This document shows positions 10,680-22,740 of a stretch of 64,000 nucleotides of DNA, piece by piece; the first letter of the stretch is position 1; each line of letters opens with the position of its first letter. The notes beneath the pieces were generated by a model. The model had not been told where the DNA came from. It ran no database searches and worked only from the letters and a program-made list of their open reading frames with translations. The translations under genes were made by a program, and so were the position numbers. Source of the stretch: Dolomedes plantarius (taxonomy: Eukaryota > Arthropoda > Arachnida > Araneae > Dolomedidae); the NCBI GenBank assembly GCA_907164885.2, contig OU015499.1, positions 163,003,129 through 163,067,128 on the forward strand. The letters are read 5' to 3'.

Positions 10680-11639
10680 TAAATTCCAGGTAAATTCATT
10701 AGTTTTCTATACTGTTACGTTATAAATGTATAGTAATTTTTATTTTATAAAAATAAATTTATACAAGAATAATTATTCTATTGTATAATCATTATCTAAC
10801 TAAATCATGGCACAACAGTCCCAATGTGGACCAAGTCATGTGGTACCCATCTCCGCTTTGGCTTGGGGTGCCATACAGCATATGTCTCGGTCAGATGGTA
10901 CGAATATTGTACTTGAGACAACTTTTCTAACAACTGACTAGGTGAATCAGAAATCATTGTATTCAAAGTACAAAGAAATGTAGTGGCCATAAAGTTTTTT
11001 TAGGCTAAAAAGTTATTGCTTATTCTTGTAGCAAGTAAAGAACAATTGTCTTCCTGAATTTTCACTACTATGTAAGTAAAGCATATTTACACGCCTTGTA
11101 GTGTATAGCTTCTGTACAGAAGAAACTGAAGAATCAAAGGGTGAAAATACCAAAATTGGCACTTTGGAGTCAAATCTCACTACAACAGCATGAATATTGT
11201 ACTGCAGGTTGTCTTGTGAAAAGAGGCTTGCAAATTTTAAAAGTTTCTGAAAAACTCCTTTAAATAGTTGAATAGTTTAATAGAGCTAAATACCTACTGA
11301 AATTTTACTTACCAAAAGATCATTTGGTAAGATAACAAAGTGAAAGATACAAAATATCCACAATTTTTTGATGAAAAGATTTACATGTCTAAATGAAGAC
11401 AACAGATTTTGGCAACTAGTCAAGTGTTCTCTTTATAAAATTTTAAGAAGTCTGTGAAACCAAACTCATAACAGTCCACCACAGAATTAAAATGATATGA
11501 GTAATCATTAGACAGCCTTAGGAATACTATGTATAAAAGGATAGAAAATATAAAAAGAATTAATTATCAAAGGCTTTGATGTGATTCGACTCGGATTAGA
11601 TGTAACTAGTCCCGAGCTAGCACAGAGCCAAACATGAAG

Positions 11640-12310
11640 AAATATTTAAAATATGTTTCAAGCGAAGTACTCTGATCATTTAGAAACCTTCCAGAATGCC
11701 TGATAAATGATAGCCACTCAGGTTTTGAACAAGTCTTAGTTAGAGCCATGGAGCTTGCGACTTATTTAGTAGTCAGACCTGAATTTTGTGAAACACTTTT
11801 ACAAAAATGAAAAAGGATATTCAATTATGAATATGTGGATGAAACAATACATAACTGGAAAGAAATGCTTGAGGTGCATTGTTTTAAAGTAGAAATAACG
11901 TAGAAAGCGAGACAGGCTAGAGAAGTTTATTCCAGACAATTCCACACAACAAACAACAAAAATATGCATCGTAACTAGAAAGTTTTGACAGATGTAAAAA
12001 TGATTCAGAATAATGACCAAATCATGTCTATAAAAGATGTAGACATACAAGAAATGGAAGTATTAAAACCTATTGTTTAGGGAACATTATCAAAATTCTA
12101 CAATTGCTACAAATAACAGCCAGTGGCTTTTGAAATGTATATATATATATCTTTAACGATATTTTTAACCATTCATATATCTATAGAATTGGGGAAAAAC
12201 AAGATTTTCTACATAAATATCAATAAAAACTTACCTGAGGTCAACAATATCACAGGAGAGACTCAACAGACTTACAATACTGCCTATAGAGCATGTAGAA
12301 ACTAGGAAAT
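11640..12310 (+). pseudogene. hAT transposase remnant 'b' in block A
   Basis: No long frame survives, but the sequence aligns with 29940-30600 in block C. There the frame reads a hAT dimerisation domain (RFSRLKLIKTYLKSTILQKR, then LNCLAILSTEH). Block B carries it at 57236-57905. The 60-codon frame at 12123-12305 is a decayed version of that domain. Called by paralogue comparison. Confidence 0.55.
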
Positions 12311-15300
12311 AAAAATTAAGTCAATTTATAAATGATCTTGCAAATAAAAAATCTAGCAAAATTTGATTGTAAATAATTTTGATCTGTGAATAAAATATAT
12401 ATAGTGCAGCTATTTCTTAGTTTTCTTTTCTTATAAATAAAAAAGGAAATATGACCACCTTCCTAATATTTCTCTTTCATACTTCCCATGAAATGTTTTT
12501 CCTTTCATTGTATATTAGAATTTTAGAGGACCCCGCCAAAATGTCTGCAATTTGGCCCCACAATGACTAAGGTTGATCCTGATCAAAAGCATGAATGACA
12601 AGAACTCGGATGTCAAATTTTCCAGTGCAAAGTAATTTAAAGTTATACTCTGTTACCTTCATATATTCAGTTAATGTAGAAATTTCCAAATTTTTAAATA
12701 TTAAAATGTAGAAGTGCACATAAAATCTTCTAAAAAAATTTTTCTTTAAAAAGATTAATATAATGTTTAAAACAAAGTTATATGTAACTAACTGTCAACA
12801 AAACAGCTAGTGAGCAATAAATTTCAACATGAAATTAAAAGCTACCAAAATGACAGCAAAGGAAAGAAAAATCTTCTGGTAAATGATCGACTTCTATTCA
12901 GATATTATTATTTATTAAAGAACTTATACAGAATGTTTAAGCAAATTTCCCTGATGCAAATTAGTGAGTAAATTAGTGAGTAGTGAGTAAAATAAACAGC
13001 ACGAGAAATTTCAAAACTATATATTTGAATCTTTTACTACAGTTACTTTCAATTCATTAAATATCTTTTATTCCTAGGAGGGGATAGGATACATAAATCC
13101 TAATACAACAAACATCAATTTGGCTAACACTGCTCCTAAGAACTGAAAATATATATATTAAAATATTATCCTAGACATGAACTGCAAGAACAGAGTTATA
13201 AATTTTACCAGTACAAAATAATCTATTTAGTATTAAGAATATGCACATAAGAGAGCAGAGAGTTAAAATCTAGCACTAAACTGGCCCAATTATCTTTACA
13301 ATAAAAAACTTTGAAAAACCATATCAAGGTTGTCATTAATATCAGTTTAAACAGATTCTATAAATCTTGAAATGATTCTTCTGAAGAAATGTTTAGAATG
13401 CACGGTGTAGAGAAAATTAAACATTCTTGTATAAAACATATTAATTGCATACAGTAGTAAAATGTTAAATAATATATTTCTGCCTTAATAAGAATTTCAG
13501 TTTTAAATATCAAGTATTACTTTTAAATCATTCTCTTTGAAATACATTGATTTAAAACTTTAAACAAGCATATTATAATGAATGATGTACCTAAAATTAT
13601 GAATATCTAGGAGTATTACATTTTATGTTGTTGCTGTTAACTTTGTTGCAATGAAAGATGGACATGAATGTTATTTACTAAATCTTGTCATCAAAAATGT
13701 CAACACTGAATGAATACAGAAACAAATAACATAATATAAAAAATAGTTTCAAATGCCATCATAAATGAAATGCTCTATGATAGAAGAATGATACAAGAAA
13801 GCAACACATAAACTGAAGATTTACTGAACATGGTGCTAAGCTATAAATACTAACCAAATTTAGTACTAATTCATAATTAATGTGGAAAATTTAATTATTT
13901 AAATAGATTTATCTATAAGTTTTGCGTGAAATTAACAGTGGACATCAACTTCATTGTAATTTTTGAAAATTTTAAACACACATATGATGGTTTGTTGACT
14001 TCGATAAGACTGGATGTTTTAACAATTTTAATATATTTTAAGCATGGAATGAAATTAAAAACCACCAAACACATATATAGTGGGGAAAATGCTGAATTTT
14101 TTATAGCCTCAAATTTGGTGATTATGTAAGTGCTTCCTTTATTTATATTCTGCTACAATTCCGTTGTAATCTTAATAATAAATGTTTTATTATTCAGTTT
14201 AATGGCTTAATACTCTTCAATCCTGATTCAGCTAAGCCTCATGCTTACATCAACAAATGTCAGTGATTATATCTCAGAAATGTCACTTGGTTTTTTACAG
14301 TTTTAACAAATTGAATCTGAATGACGATCATTTAGATGTTTTTAGCTAATGACATTTGAAATTACCTTCACAGATAACAAATTATACGTTCAGTGAATGA
14401 AAAATCTTTTGAGTTCTTTTTAAAACATTTTTATTTTCTTTCTTTTGAAGGAATACAATCAGGAAGATCAGAACTTACCCTTGGTTAGTCATATCTTGAT
14501 TATTACTTTTATAAATTGATTATTATACTTTGGAAATATTTTAAATTTTAATATTTGTTCTAAAAATTAGCCTGTAATACTATTGTTATAATTTTTTTCC
14601 TTCTTCTATATATGCTGAAATTATCTTGCTACAAACTATAAATTTTTTGTACTATATTCATTTTTTTACAATGTGTTGCATTTTTATGTGTCTATATTGA
14701 AGTAATTACATGTTTATTTTATACATTTTAACATTTTTTTATGAAAATAAAATTCTTGTAATTTAAATTTCTTGTTTCCATACTATCCTGACATATTTTT
14801 AAAAAATTTAAATTTTGACCTACTTTTAGAAACCGATTGATACATTTTGGACACTTTAGAAATATTTGGGCTATTTTAATTATTTACTTCAGATGAATGT
14901 TGTATTCAATAATTTTTCATTAAAACATTCTAATGTTGCTTATTAGCTACTTATTGTTGAATTTTCATAAAAAGTGACTCATAACAGGAAAATTGCAAAA
15001 CGCGGTATGTCTGACTTGTATGATGATATATTTATACATTTTGATAAAAATTGTAAATAAAATTATCGGGGAAACTTTTAACAATCTCTTGAAATCGCTG
15101 GGCGTATATTTTAATAGCACGCCAACATCGACCGGAAAGTAATAATCTATTAATTTGCCGAAAATAACATACTACAGCTGAACGATAAAATGCAGTACCT
15201 AACGATTTAATAGGTTTACGTATTGTATTAGCATTTTGCTTCACTCACAGAAAAATAGCGTAAAATGTAGAAATCATATATATCATTTTCAACGTCTTAA

Positions 15301-15564
15301 CAAAACAGTTCTGTCATAGAATAAAGAAATAATAACCTAAAAATTCAACTAACTTGAATACTGCTTATTTTTCTAGCAACTGGATTAACGTTATTTCTGT
15401 ACATGATCCATTCTAAAAGGTGCGAAATTTTGTCGGCAACGGTTTTTCTCTTTTAATTATTTAGATTATAGAGAATTGAACACAATAAGAAGATTCATGA
15501 AGTCATAACATCTATAGCTTCATGGCAAATGACAATATAAACAACGAACGTAAGCGATACCGTT

Positions 15565-16145
15565 GCCACTTGTAAGTATAACTATACTCCTATGTACGCT
15601 ACCGAAGTGTAATGTCACAGAGGCCACGTTAGGCACCAGAGAGGGAAAAAAATAATATCTTTAAACTAAAGAATATTATACATCTGCTAAACTAAGAATA
15701 TTATACATCCTGAAATCTAAAAAGGAGCAAAACTTACCCCAGCACAAATCATTGAGGAATGCGATTTGGTCAGGCCCGTGACAGGATTCTCGGGCCCCTA
15801 AATCCTGGTACACCTCACCCATCCACTCCTCACTTAATTAGATCAGAACAGCGAACTTGCAAGTTATTTTATAACCAAGACTTACATGATTATCAGCTTT
15901 TTCTGCAGAAGAAATGTGTACTGGCATACATTATCTTTTGATGTACTATAAATTGAACTTATAATTTTTTTTATGTTAAATAATCACATGTCAGTGGCCA
16001 GTGATGGGAAACACTTGCGAAATGACAACTTTTTGACGGTTTAACACGTTCTACAGTTTTATCATACAGTAATCAAAACTAGGACTTAATTGAACTTGAA
16101 CATTTTATAAAAGTCATAAAAAAACATACTTTTTCCTTTTTTACT
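15565..16145. other. Block A filler without a supported gene
   Basis: Present nearly unchanged in block B (61290-61860) and absent from block C, whose similarity ends near 34505. A 60-codon frame at 15759-15941 recurs in B, but its start context and composition give no reason to call it a gene. Nothing else is recognised. Confidence 0.4.
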
Positions 16146-16735
16146 TTATGAAAATACAACTCTTTTGGCCCCTTTTCTTGCAAAGTCACCAATAATATCA
16201 TCATATTTCAAGCTCCTTGCCACACCAGGTTCCATCATCAAGATGCTGAGATTGTTCATCTCGTCTTGGTTCATCGTTGATCGATTGACACTTTTTATTC
16301 TTTTCATTACACTGAAACTTCTCTCATCGTCACTTACAGATAGAGGGATGCAGCAGAAGTATCTGATTGCTATAGATGTATTTGGAAACAAGCTGTTCAA
16401 CTTCATCTTCCTTAGTGCGTTCAAAAGTCGTAAAGGTTGTAATGACGTTTCTCCTAAATTGATCTTATGTATTGACTTCAGGTGTTTGATTTCATTGAAA
16501 ATGTCAGTGTCTATGTATTCTTTGTACGATTGACACAAAGTAAAACACTGCTTTTCAATTACATTTTCATCTTCATCGTGATATCTCCAAAGACATTGAA
16601 AAAGGTCATTAACCTTTTCGGAAAATTGAAATCTCTCAGTAAGGCCCCCAATGATAGAGTCAATAAGTTTATAGAAAATATTAATTCCGAAATTCTCTCC
16701 CTTATGTTTTACGTAACGTCCCGTTTGATCATCAC
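16146..16735 (-). pseudogene. hAT transposase remnant 'c' in block A, C-terminal half
   Basis: On the minus strand an open frame of about 195 codons runs from CDDQTGRYVKHKGENFGINI through LTERFQFSEKVNDLFQCLW to the hAT dimerisation domain (CCIPLSVSDDERSFSVMKRI, then NRSTMNQDEMNNLSILMMEP), ending VVFS and TAA. Further upstream, LKIRKIFHDETRIVKPHQDV lies in another frame, so a frameshift separates the halves. The same frameshift is present in block B. This is the best preserved hAT piece in A. No TIRs or target-site duplication were found. Confidence 0.7.
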
Positions 16736-16929
16736 ATCTTGATGAGGTTTCACAATTCTGGTCTCGTCATGGAATATTTTTCTTATCTTAAGATTGAATA
16801 GTAATCTTAGAATAATATGTATACAACTGTAAAATAATTGTACATAAAGGTTGTAAATGTTATATGCTTCTCGTGTTCTTATTTGATGAGCACGTAACAT
16901 GGCGTACGCTGCGCGAAATAGTGTTGGGG

Positions 16930-17020
16930 TATCTGAAGCTTGATCGCAGCTCGATCAAGCAAAAAAATCTGCCGGGAGAATGCTCTTACCTCGAAAAACT
17001 CGTAAGTCGAGGTACCACTG
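16930..17020. repeat. pogo/Tigger-like terminal sequence
   Basis: The segment ends CTCGTAAGTCGAGGTACCACTG, whose complement CAGTGGTACCTCGACTTACG resembles the TIR of Tigger-type elements. The partner end was not found. The same remnant lies at about 62670-62731 in block B. It directly abuts the TA microsatellite. Confidence 0.35.

Positions 17021-17110
<90 letters not shown>
17021..17110. repeat. Compound (GTAT)n/(TA)n microsatellite
   Basis: TATG-type tetranucleotides grade into about 50 bases of pure TA, ending exactly at the left end of a mariner deletion derivative. The block B equivalent is 62732-62806 and is shorter. A second (TA)n run at 17727-17745 abuts the element's right end. Confidence 0.9.
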
Positions 17111-17113
<3 letters not shown>

Positions 17114-17726
17114 CGGGTGTCCCAAAAATGACCGGCGATTTGAAAAATCAATTAAAGAAAAACGGATGGTGATAGAAATGTACGGTTTGCTGCATTCTGC
17201 TTAGGTAACCAGGGAATTTATTCTCACCAATTATCAAAATTAGTTACAAAGTTCGTCAACAGATGGCGCTGCGGACTGGTAAAACTATGAAACCATACAA
17301 AAAAGTGGCTTGGATTGGCCTCCCTATTCGCCAGATTTGACGCCATGTGATTTTTTTTTCTTTGGGGACACTTGAAAAAGCAGTTGTATCCTCACAATCC
17401 ACAAACTGTAGATGAACTGGAACAACACTTCTCTGCTGCTTGTCAGAACATTCAAACTGTAATGTTTGCACGGGCGTCTGCGAATTTTGACCTCAGACTG
17501 CGCCCCGTTGTTGCTGCAAACGGTGGTTATTTTGAAAATGTTGTTTTATAGTTTTTCCCAGTCAGCAGCGCCATCTGTTTACGAACTTTGAAATTAATTT
17601 TGAAAATTTGTGAGAATAAATTCCCTGGTTACCTAAGCAGAATGCAGCAAACCATACATTTCTATCGCCTTCCGTTTCTCTTTAAGTGAATTTTCAAATC
17701 GTCGGTCATTTTTGGGACACCCGGTG
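17111..17726 (+). mobile_element. Mariner-like deletion derivative, 616 bp, inside (TA)n (block A)
   Basis: The ends are inverted: CACCGGGTGTCCCAAAAATG at left matches the complement of the right end. The similarity extends through the GACCG(G/A)CGATTTGAAAA region and an internal GTAACCAGGGAATTTATTCT segment. The only coding trace is the C-terminal part of an IS630-Tc1-mariner transposase (WPPYSPDLTPCDFF, then NPQTVDELEQ), here broken by a frameshift in a T run near 17357. About 24 bases present in the B copy (around 62985-63010) are missing. It lacks the rest of a transposase and would be non-autonomous. Confidence 0.8.
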
Positions 17727-18270
17727 TATATATATATATATATATGAAAGAAATAAACATCGTCTCATTTTAAATTTAAAACCATTTAGTATTAGGTCTA
17801 CGATTATATAATTTTAGGTTATAAAAAAATGAACCGGGCTTTTTTGGGGAGGGGCAATTGCCCCTACTGCCCCCCCCCCCTTGGAGCCGATATTGGTCGA
17901 GATGCGGATAACCTCCGAGCCAGATGATTTCCCCGTAGTGGCAGCTAAATTTCTCGGACATGTCCAACTTTCACCTGTCCTATGTTATCTCTTTCCTTCT
18001 GTTCCACCTTTTTTAGCCTCAGACGGCAGGTAATGAATATTTTTCAGTTAACGTTCACGCGATAAGGAGCTCCATAATTTAAATTTTTTAAAGCCAACCA
18101 CCACATTTGAGTATTTATTGTGTTGAGTGCATAGATTTCCGATAAACTCTTTTCATTAAGTGCTAGGGAGCCTATGAGTTATTATAATAGTGTTTGAAAT
18201 ATAATAATAATTACAAGATAAAAAGAACTTTTTATATACCGTGTTTTTAAATTTTCTGTTGAATCATACA

Positions 18271-18794
18271 TACTTGTCAATCCTATGTATTAATAAATAC
18301 TTTAAAAAAATTTTTATGAATTATCCCATCAACTTGAAAGAAAATGAAGTTAATTGGAAGTTAACTTGCATTTAACTTTTCGTTCCTGTCCCGGCCGAGA
18401 GATGGCTGCACCAGTCTACAAAACAAAATTAACTAAAAATTCACTTAATTATGTTTAGAAATGGCTAAAAGTATTAAAATAATGCATTGTCAGAGTGTTC
18501 TGAGCTATTCTACAAGTTTCAAATGTCTAGCTAGTCGGGAAGTTAGTTAAAAATCGCTTGCAAGATTTGTAAGGGACAAACACACACACAAACAAACAAG
18601 AAAGGAAGTTAATAAAAACATGGTTAAAAATGTTACAACATTCTGTGTATTTTACGATAAATTTAATTACAAAAGTTGGGAAATTAGTTTTTCAAATGGT
18701 GGTCTAAATATGGGCTACCTATAACATTTGTGTAAAGAAATATAATAAATAAATAAATGAATCAAAAATCGGGAAGATACTGTCTTTTAATTTT
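18271..18794. other. AT-rich region between block A and a transposase relic
   Basis: No supported frame. One phrase, TGGTCTAAATATGGGCTA, near 18700 recurs near 19397 on the other side of the transposase relic, so part of this may belong to the same element. Confidence 0.35.
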
Positions 18795-19105
18795 ATTTGC
18801 AGAAGTCGCACACATATGCAACCTTTTCTGCCCCCCCCCCACTTACACATTCTGTGTGTGCCCACATTTGACACCGAAAACATTGCACCCACGTTTCTCC
18901 TCTTGTGCCGCTAAAAAGTCCTTTACAAAAGATGCAGGCTGCATCGCCGTCATCAGGGTATTTTCTCCTGGTGGAGAATCCACGTCTCTGCCACTATCAT
19001 CAATCTTGGGTTTACTACGTTCTTCCTCAGATTCGAAAGGCTGATTCTTGGTAACCCTCCTTGCACCAATTCCAGTTTGCCCAGTTTTAGGTTTCTTTTT
19101 TTGTT
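18795..19105 (-). pseudogene. C-terminal PHD/RING-like tail of a DDE (pogo-like) transposase, pseudogene
   Basis: On the minus strand a frame reads a Cys/His cluster: CIFC, then ETWVQCFRCQMWAHTEC, then AYVCDFCK and TAA. This is the C2-HC-type tail found at the end of many arthropod pogo-like (CENP-B/jerky) transposases. Upstream, in a frame shifted by one, a linker reads GARRVTKNQPFESEEERSKP. A homopolymer (nine or more C on the plus strand at about 18832) lies inside the finger and encodes Gly residues. No catalytic domain was found upstream. Confidence 0.5.
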
Positions 19106-20299
19106 TTTACGGCTTATACATCACTTACAGACCGTAGAATCAGCTTCTGTGTTTTGTTTAGTGCTGATTTGTACAAGGTCCGAATGAACCCGTTCCGGTA
19201 GGGTATGCCCGTCACAAGACATGCCTTTTAGGACTTGCGACCTCAAGTAGTCGCAAGTCCAGAATTGAAATAATTACAGAAAATAAAATATCAACACCTA
19301 AAGATCAATTTTAAAAATATATAATATTAAAAAATACTTTAGATTTAGAATAAAAAGCCAAAATATTATAAAAAGATGTGTGATAGGTAAGAAAATGGTC
19401 TAAATATGGGCTAGCCCTTTTTAGACAAATAGTAAGTTCAACTTTTACGAAAGGCAGCCATTATCAGTTAAAGATATACCTTCATTAATTATCCCAAAAC
19501 GTAGCTTACTATCTTATCAGTAATGTGGTCACAACAAATCTTGTTCTAGTTAAGGCTTAAAATGTACAGAAATTCGAATACACTGACCTGATAGTTTCGA
19601 AGTCTGAAAATATGCGATTTTCAAAAAGAAATGGCGACTGCTTTATACGCAAATGGCAAAGATGTATCATCTGTTTAATATCTTCTTCCTTACCAAAATG
19701 TGATTGTTTGATGACCTCGAAGACAGATGGCAGAACCTTCTTGTATATATTATAACACCTAGCCCGTTATTTGACCCTAGCCTATATTTGGAGCTCCTCC
19801 TATATACAGTAGCCACCGCTTATACTGATCAGTGGTTATAAGAATCAACCGTTTATAAGTATCAATATTGCAAAAACAAAAGCTAACGTATTATTTCCAT
19901 GTAAAAGTTTTATCTTTAAAGAATCAATCCACAGGTTTTAAGAATCGGATTACAATCTTCGCTTTCCTTTCATTTTTCCAAAAAATCCACTTAAACCCTC
20001 AAAAGGCAGGAAGTTCTCACTTTACTTTTCGAAAAGCAAGACTGATAAGACGTTGGGATGGAATACAGTCGTAAAATGCATCCCTTTCTGTGTTAGACAT
20101 CACATCAGTTTCCCCGTAAACGCTTTAGCTAAACATTGTCCTATTAGGTTCTCCCAGGGGCATCTCTGCCCGTTCAGGACAGAGTTCCACTGACAATGAC
20201 TCTTTTTTCCCACCTTCCCTTCCTGGTTGCGACGTCTGGACCCTGCAACACATAAATCTTCGGTGAAGTGCCCATTATCACTTAGGCGAACGTGACATT
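19106..20299. other. Non-coding region with a perfect hairpin and a possible pogo-type terminal sequence
   Basis: A perfect 11-bp stem with an 8-base loop lies at 19231-19260 (GGACTTGCGAC, then GTCGCAAGTCC). Around 19806-19865 is CAGTAGCCACCGCTTATACT followed by GATCAGTGGTTATAAGAATC, resembling the termini of Tigger-like elements. No credible gene is visible. Confidence 0.4.
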
Positions 20300-20920
20300 A
20301 GCAGATGATTCTAGGTCCTGTCGAAATATATTGCAAGACTCAGTAAAGAGTCCATTATACGATACACGAGACTTGGTGTAATTTATAAAATTTAAACAAT
20401 TTTCAAGAGCTCACTTCAAAATTGAAATTATATATTTCATACATAAAAATTTGAGACGATATCTAATATAAAAGAGTATAAAACCCTTCTAATAAAATAA
20501 TAAAAAATGAATTTAAAATAATTAATAGACAGAGAGACGCTCAAATTAATCCATAGTCGATAAGAAGCCATAAAATATTTATTTATATATCATTATTCTC
20601 ATTTATTTCCTCATTTACAGAACACAACAGATGCAGAGAAAAACAATAAAATCTTAAAAATTATAATTAAATATTAGGCAAAAACAAAAACCGGAAGTAT
20701 TGTATAAGTGACATTTCATGACACCATTTCCTGCAATATAAACAGGTATACAACAGGTTTTTTTACTTCATTCACTTTGGTGGGTGAAGTATCCCGCAGG
20801 TATCGTAGGTCATGACCGATATCGCATTGGTATATTTAAAAAAAAATGTAATAATATCATAAAACACTAACTTAATTTCAAAACATAATTATGTGCGATA
20901 TCTTCTCTGAGTAAAGACCA
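20300..20920. repeat. ZNF2 3' flank, homologous to the ZNF3 3' flank
   Basis: Shared phrases in order include AGAGTCCATTAT, GACGATATCTAATATA, TTAGGCAAAAA, GACATTTCA(T/A)GACACC and CATAATTATGTGCGATATC. They match 42093-42688 and resume at 45259, where the ZNF3 copy is split by the piggyBac. This is part of the ancestral duplicated unit, downstream of the minus-strand genes. Confidence 0.75.
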
Positions 20921-21004
20921 TGAAATCTGAGATTTAATTACATTTTCACAACGATGGGACAAAAATATTTCTTTGCGTCAAAAAATCCTGTTTCAAACAA
21001 TAGA

Positions 21005-21296
21005 GTTGGTTAGATACCTGAATGGGTAGGGAGATGCGTTTTACCTGTATTCTCAAGCCATAAAGTATATGTCTCATACACTGCAAATGAAAGGGTTTTT
21101 CTTTTAAATTACTCAAAGAACATGTCTCCGTGTTTAAGGAGATGCGTTTTCAAATTAAAGGGCAATTAAAAAATCTTTTCTTATGGGTGCGAAGATGTGC
21201 TGTTAAATGACCCTGCTGAGAAAATCTTTTCTCACATACAGTGGAGGCGAAAAGTTTCTCTCCTGTGTGGGTGCGAAGATGTGCTGTTAAATGACC
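21005..21296 (-). pseudogene. Degenerate fingers downstream of the ZNF2 stop
   Basis: In frame after the TAG at 21297-21299 the minus strand reads [20 protein letters not shown] and on to another [14 protein letters not shown]. Its first zinc-binding Cys is already Ser (FASTVC). Further down (21005-21170) only scattered finger-like words remain. The array formerly extended past the present stop. Confidence 0.7.
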
Positions 21297-22727
21297 CTAC
21301 TGAGAAAATGTTTTCTCACATGCGGTGTATGCGAAAGGTTTCTCTCCTGTGTGGGTGCGAAGATGTGCTGTTAAATGACCCTGCAGAGAAAATCTTTTCT
21401 CACATACAGTGCAGGAGAACGGTTTCTCTCCCGTGTGGGTGCGCAGATGTATTTTTAAACTACACTGTAGAGAAAATCTCTTCTCACATGCAGTGCAGGC
21501 GAAAGGTTTCTCTCCTGTGTGGGTGCGCAGATGTTTTTTTAAACTACCCTGTTCAGAAAATCTCCTTTCACATGCAATGCAGGCGAAAGGTTTCTCTCCT
21601 GTGTGGGTGCGAAGATGTGCTGTTAAATGACCCTGCTGAGAAAATCTTTTCTCACATACAGTGCAGGCGAACGGTTTCTCTCCTGTGTGGGTGCGCAGAT
21701 GTATTTTTAAAATACACTGTAGAGAAAATCTCATCTCACATGCAGTGCAGGCAAACGGTTTCTCTCCTGTGTGGGTGCGCAGATGTATTTTTAAATTTCC
21801 CTGTTCAGAAAATCTCATCTCACATGCAGTGCAGGCGAAAGGTTTCTCTCCTGTGTGGGTGCGCAGATGTTTTTTTAAACTACCGTGTTCAGAAAATCTC
21901 CTTTCACATGCAATACAGGCGAAAGGTTTCTCTCCTGTGTGGGTGCGCAGATGTTTTTTTAAAGTACCCTGTTCAGAAAATCTCCTTTCGCATGCAGTGC
22001 AATCGAAAGGTTTCTCCCCTGTGTGGGTGCTCAGATGTCTTTTTAAACTACCCTGTTCAGAAAATCTCATCTCACATGCAGTGCAGACGAAAGGTTTCTC
22101 TCCTGTGTGGGTGCGCAGATGTTTTTTTAATCTATCTTGTACAGAAAATGTCATCTCACATGTAGTACAGGCGAAAGGTTTCTCTCCTGTGTGGGTGCGC
22201 AGATGTTTTTTTAAACTACCCTGTCCAAAATATCTCCTTTCACATGCAGTGCAAACGAAAGGTTTCTCGCCTGTGTGTGTGCGCAGATGTGTTTTTAAAT
22301 TGCTCTGTTGAGAAAATCTCATCTCACATGCAGTGCAGGCGAAAGGTTTCTCTCCCGTGTGTATGCGGAGATGTGCTGTTAAATGATCCTGCCGAGAAAA
22401 TCTTTTCCCACATACAGTGCAGGTGAAAGTCTTTTCTGTATGAGTTCGATGAGGATTATCAATAACGTGGCACGAATGATGTGGATTTAAGGCGGTCAAC
22501 TGTGAAAATGTTCCTTCACATAAATTACTGTCGACAATATTTTCTTCGGTGCGAGGGGGATTTCGAGCACTGGAACTTTTTATATGTTGACGAATTATAC
22601 ACGTCTCACATGGAGTGCAATCATTTTCGGCTTTTGTGGGGTTCTGCTCGCAGGAATGGTATCCATCGGAAAGTCTGTCTACGCAGGAAATACACGATAT
22701 TTGCTCTTTTGACATGCTGATGTTCAT
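21297..22727 (-). CDS. ZNF2: poly-C2H2 zinc-finger protein, 13 fingers plus a truncated one, 476 codons
   Basis: Likely a nuclear DNA-binding protein. It starts at ATG 22725-22727 with a 102-residue N-terminal region containing Cys pairs (SCISC, CTPCETC), but no KRAB, ZAD, BTB or SCAN domain. From Cys103 there are 13 intact 28-residue C2H2 fingers with HTGEKP linkers. Many are of the FACTACE(M/R)RFSEQG type, and fingers 5-8 and 10-13 show internal duplication. A fourteenth finger starts with Tyr in place of its first Cys (FAYTAC) and is cut by a TAG that replaces a Gln codon in FSQQGHL. It is the most diverged of the three paralogues, and the only one whose N-terminal extension is open to a start codon. 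Confidence 0.82.
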   Translation of the reverse strand: MNISMSKEQISCISCVDRLSDGYHSCEQNPTKAENDCTPCETCIIRQHIKSSSARNPPRTEENIVDSNLCEGTFSQLTALNPHHSCHVIDNPHRTHTEKTFTCTVCGKRFSRQDHLTAHLRIHTGEKPFACTACEMRFSQQSNLKTHLRTHTGEKPFVCTACERRYFGQGSLKKHLRTHTGEKPFACTTCEMTFSVQDRLKKHLRTHTGEKPFVCTACEMRFSEQGSLKRHLSTHTGEKPFDCTACERRFSEQGTLKKHLRTHTGEKPFACIACERRFSEHGSLKKHLRTHTGEKPFACTACEMRFSEQGNLKIHLRTHTGEKPFACTACEMRFSLQCILKIHLRTHTGEKPFACTVCEKRFSQQGHLTAHLRTHTGEKPFACIACERRFSEQGSLKKHLRTHTGEKPFACTACEKRFSLQCSLKIHLRTHTGEKPFSCTVCEKRFSLQGHLTAHLRTHTGEKPFAYTACEKTFSQ

Positions 22728-22740
22728 TTACACGATTAGA

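Larger units (their letters stand above)
6033..18270 (+). repeat. Block A: segmental duplication, paired with block B (49633-64000) and partly with block C
   Basis: From GGCTTATGGGTTTGTTTAGG onward this matches 49633 onward almost base for base, apart from element insertions and a few deletions. At 18231-18270 it still matches the last bases of the window. From about 6836 to 15565 it also matches 26371-34505 at lower identity. It contains only transposon remnants (three hAT fragments, a mariner deletion derivative, a MITE) and AT-rich filler; I see no host exon in it. The right end could be further right because block B is cut by the window edge. Confidence 0.9.

Noticed and set aside
15032..15244. 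70-codon minus-strand frame conserved in block B (60767-60979)
   Set aside because: The A and B versions differ by amino-acid changes (for example Gly/Val, Asn/Ser, Pro/Ser) and block C has stops, so there is no sign of purifying selection.
16864..17172. Frames rich in Tyr-Ile-Tyr-Ile or Val-Cys-Met-Tyr repeats (also 62615-62898, 37739-37954)
   Set aside because: Translations of TA and GTAT microsatellites.
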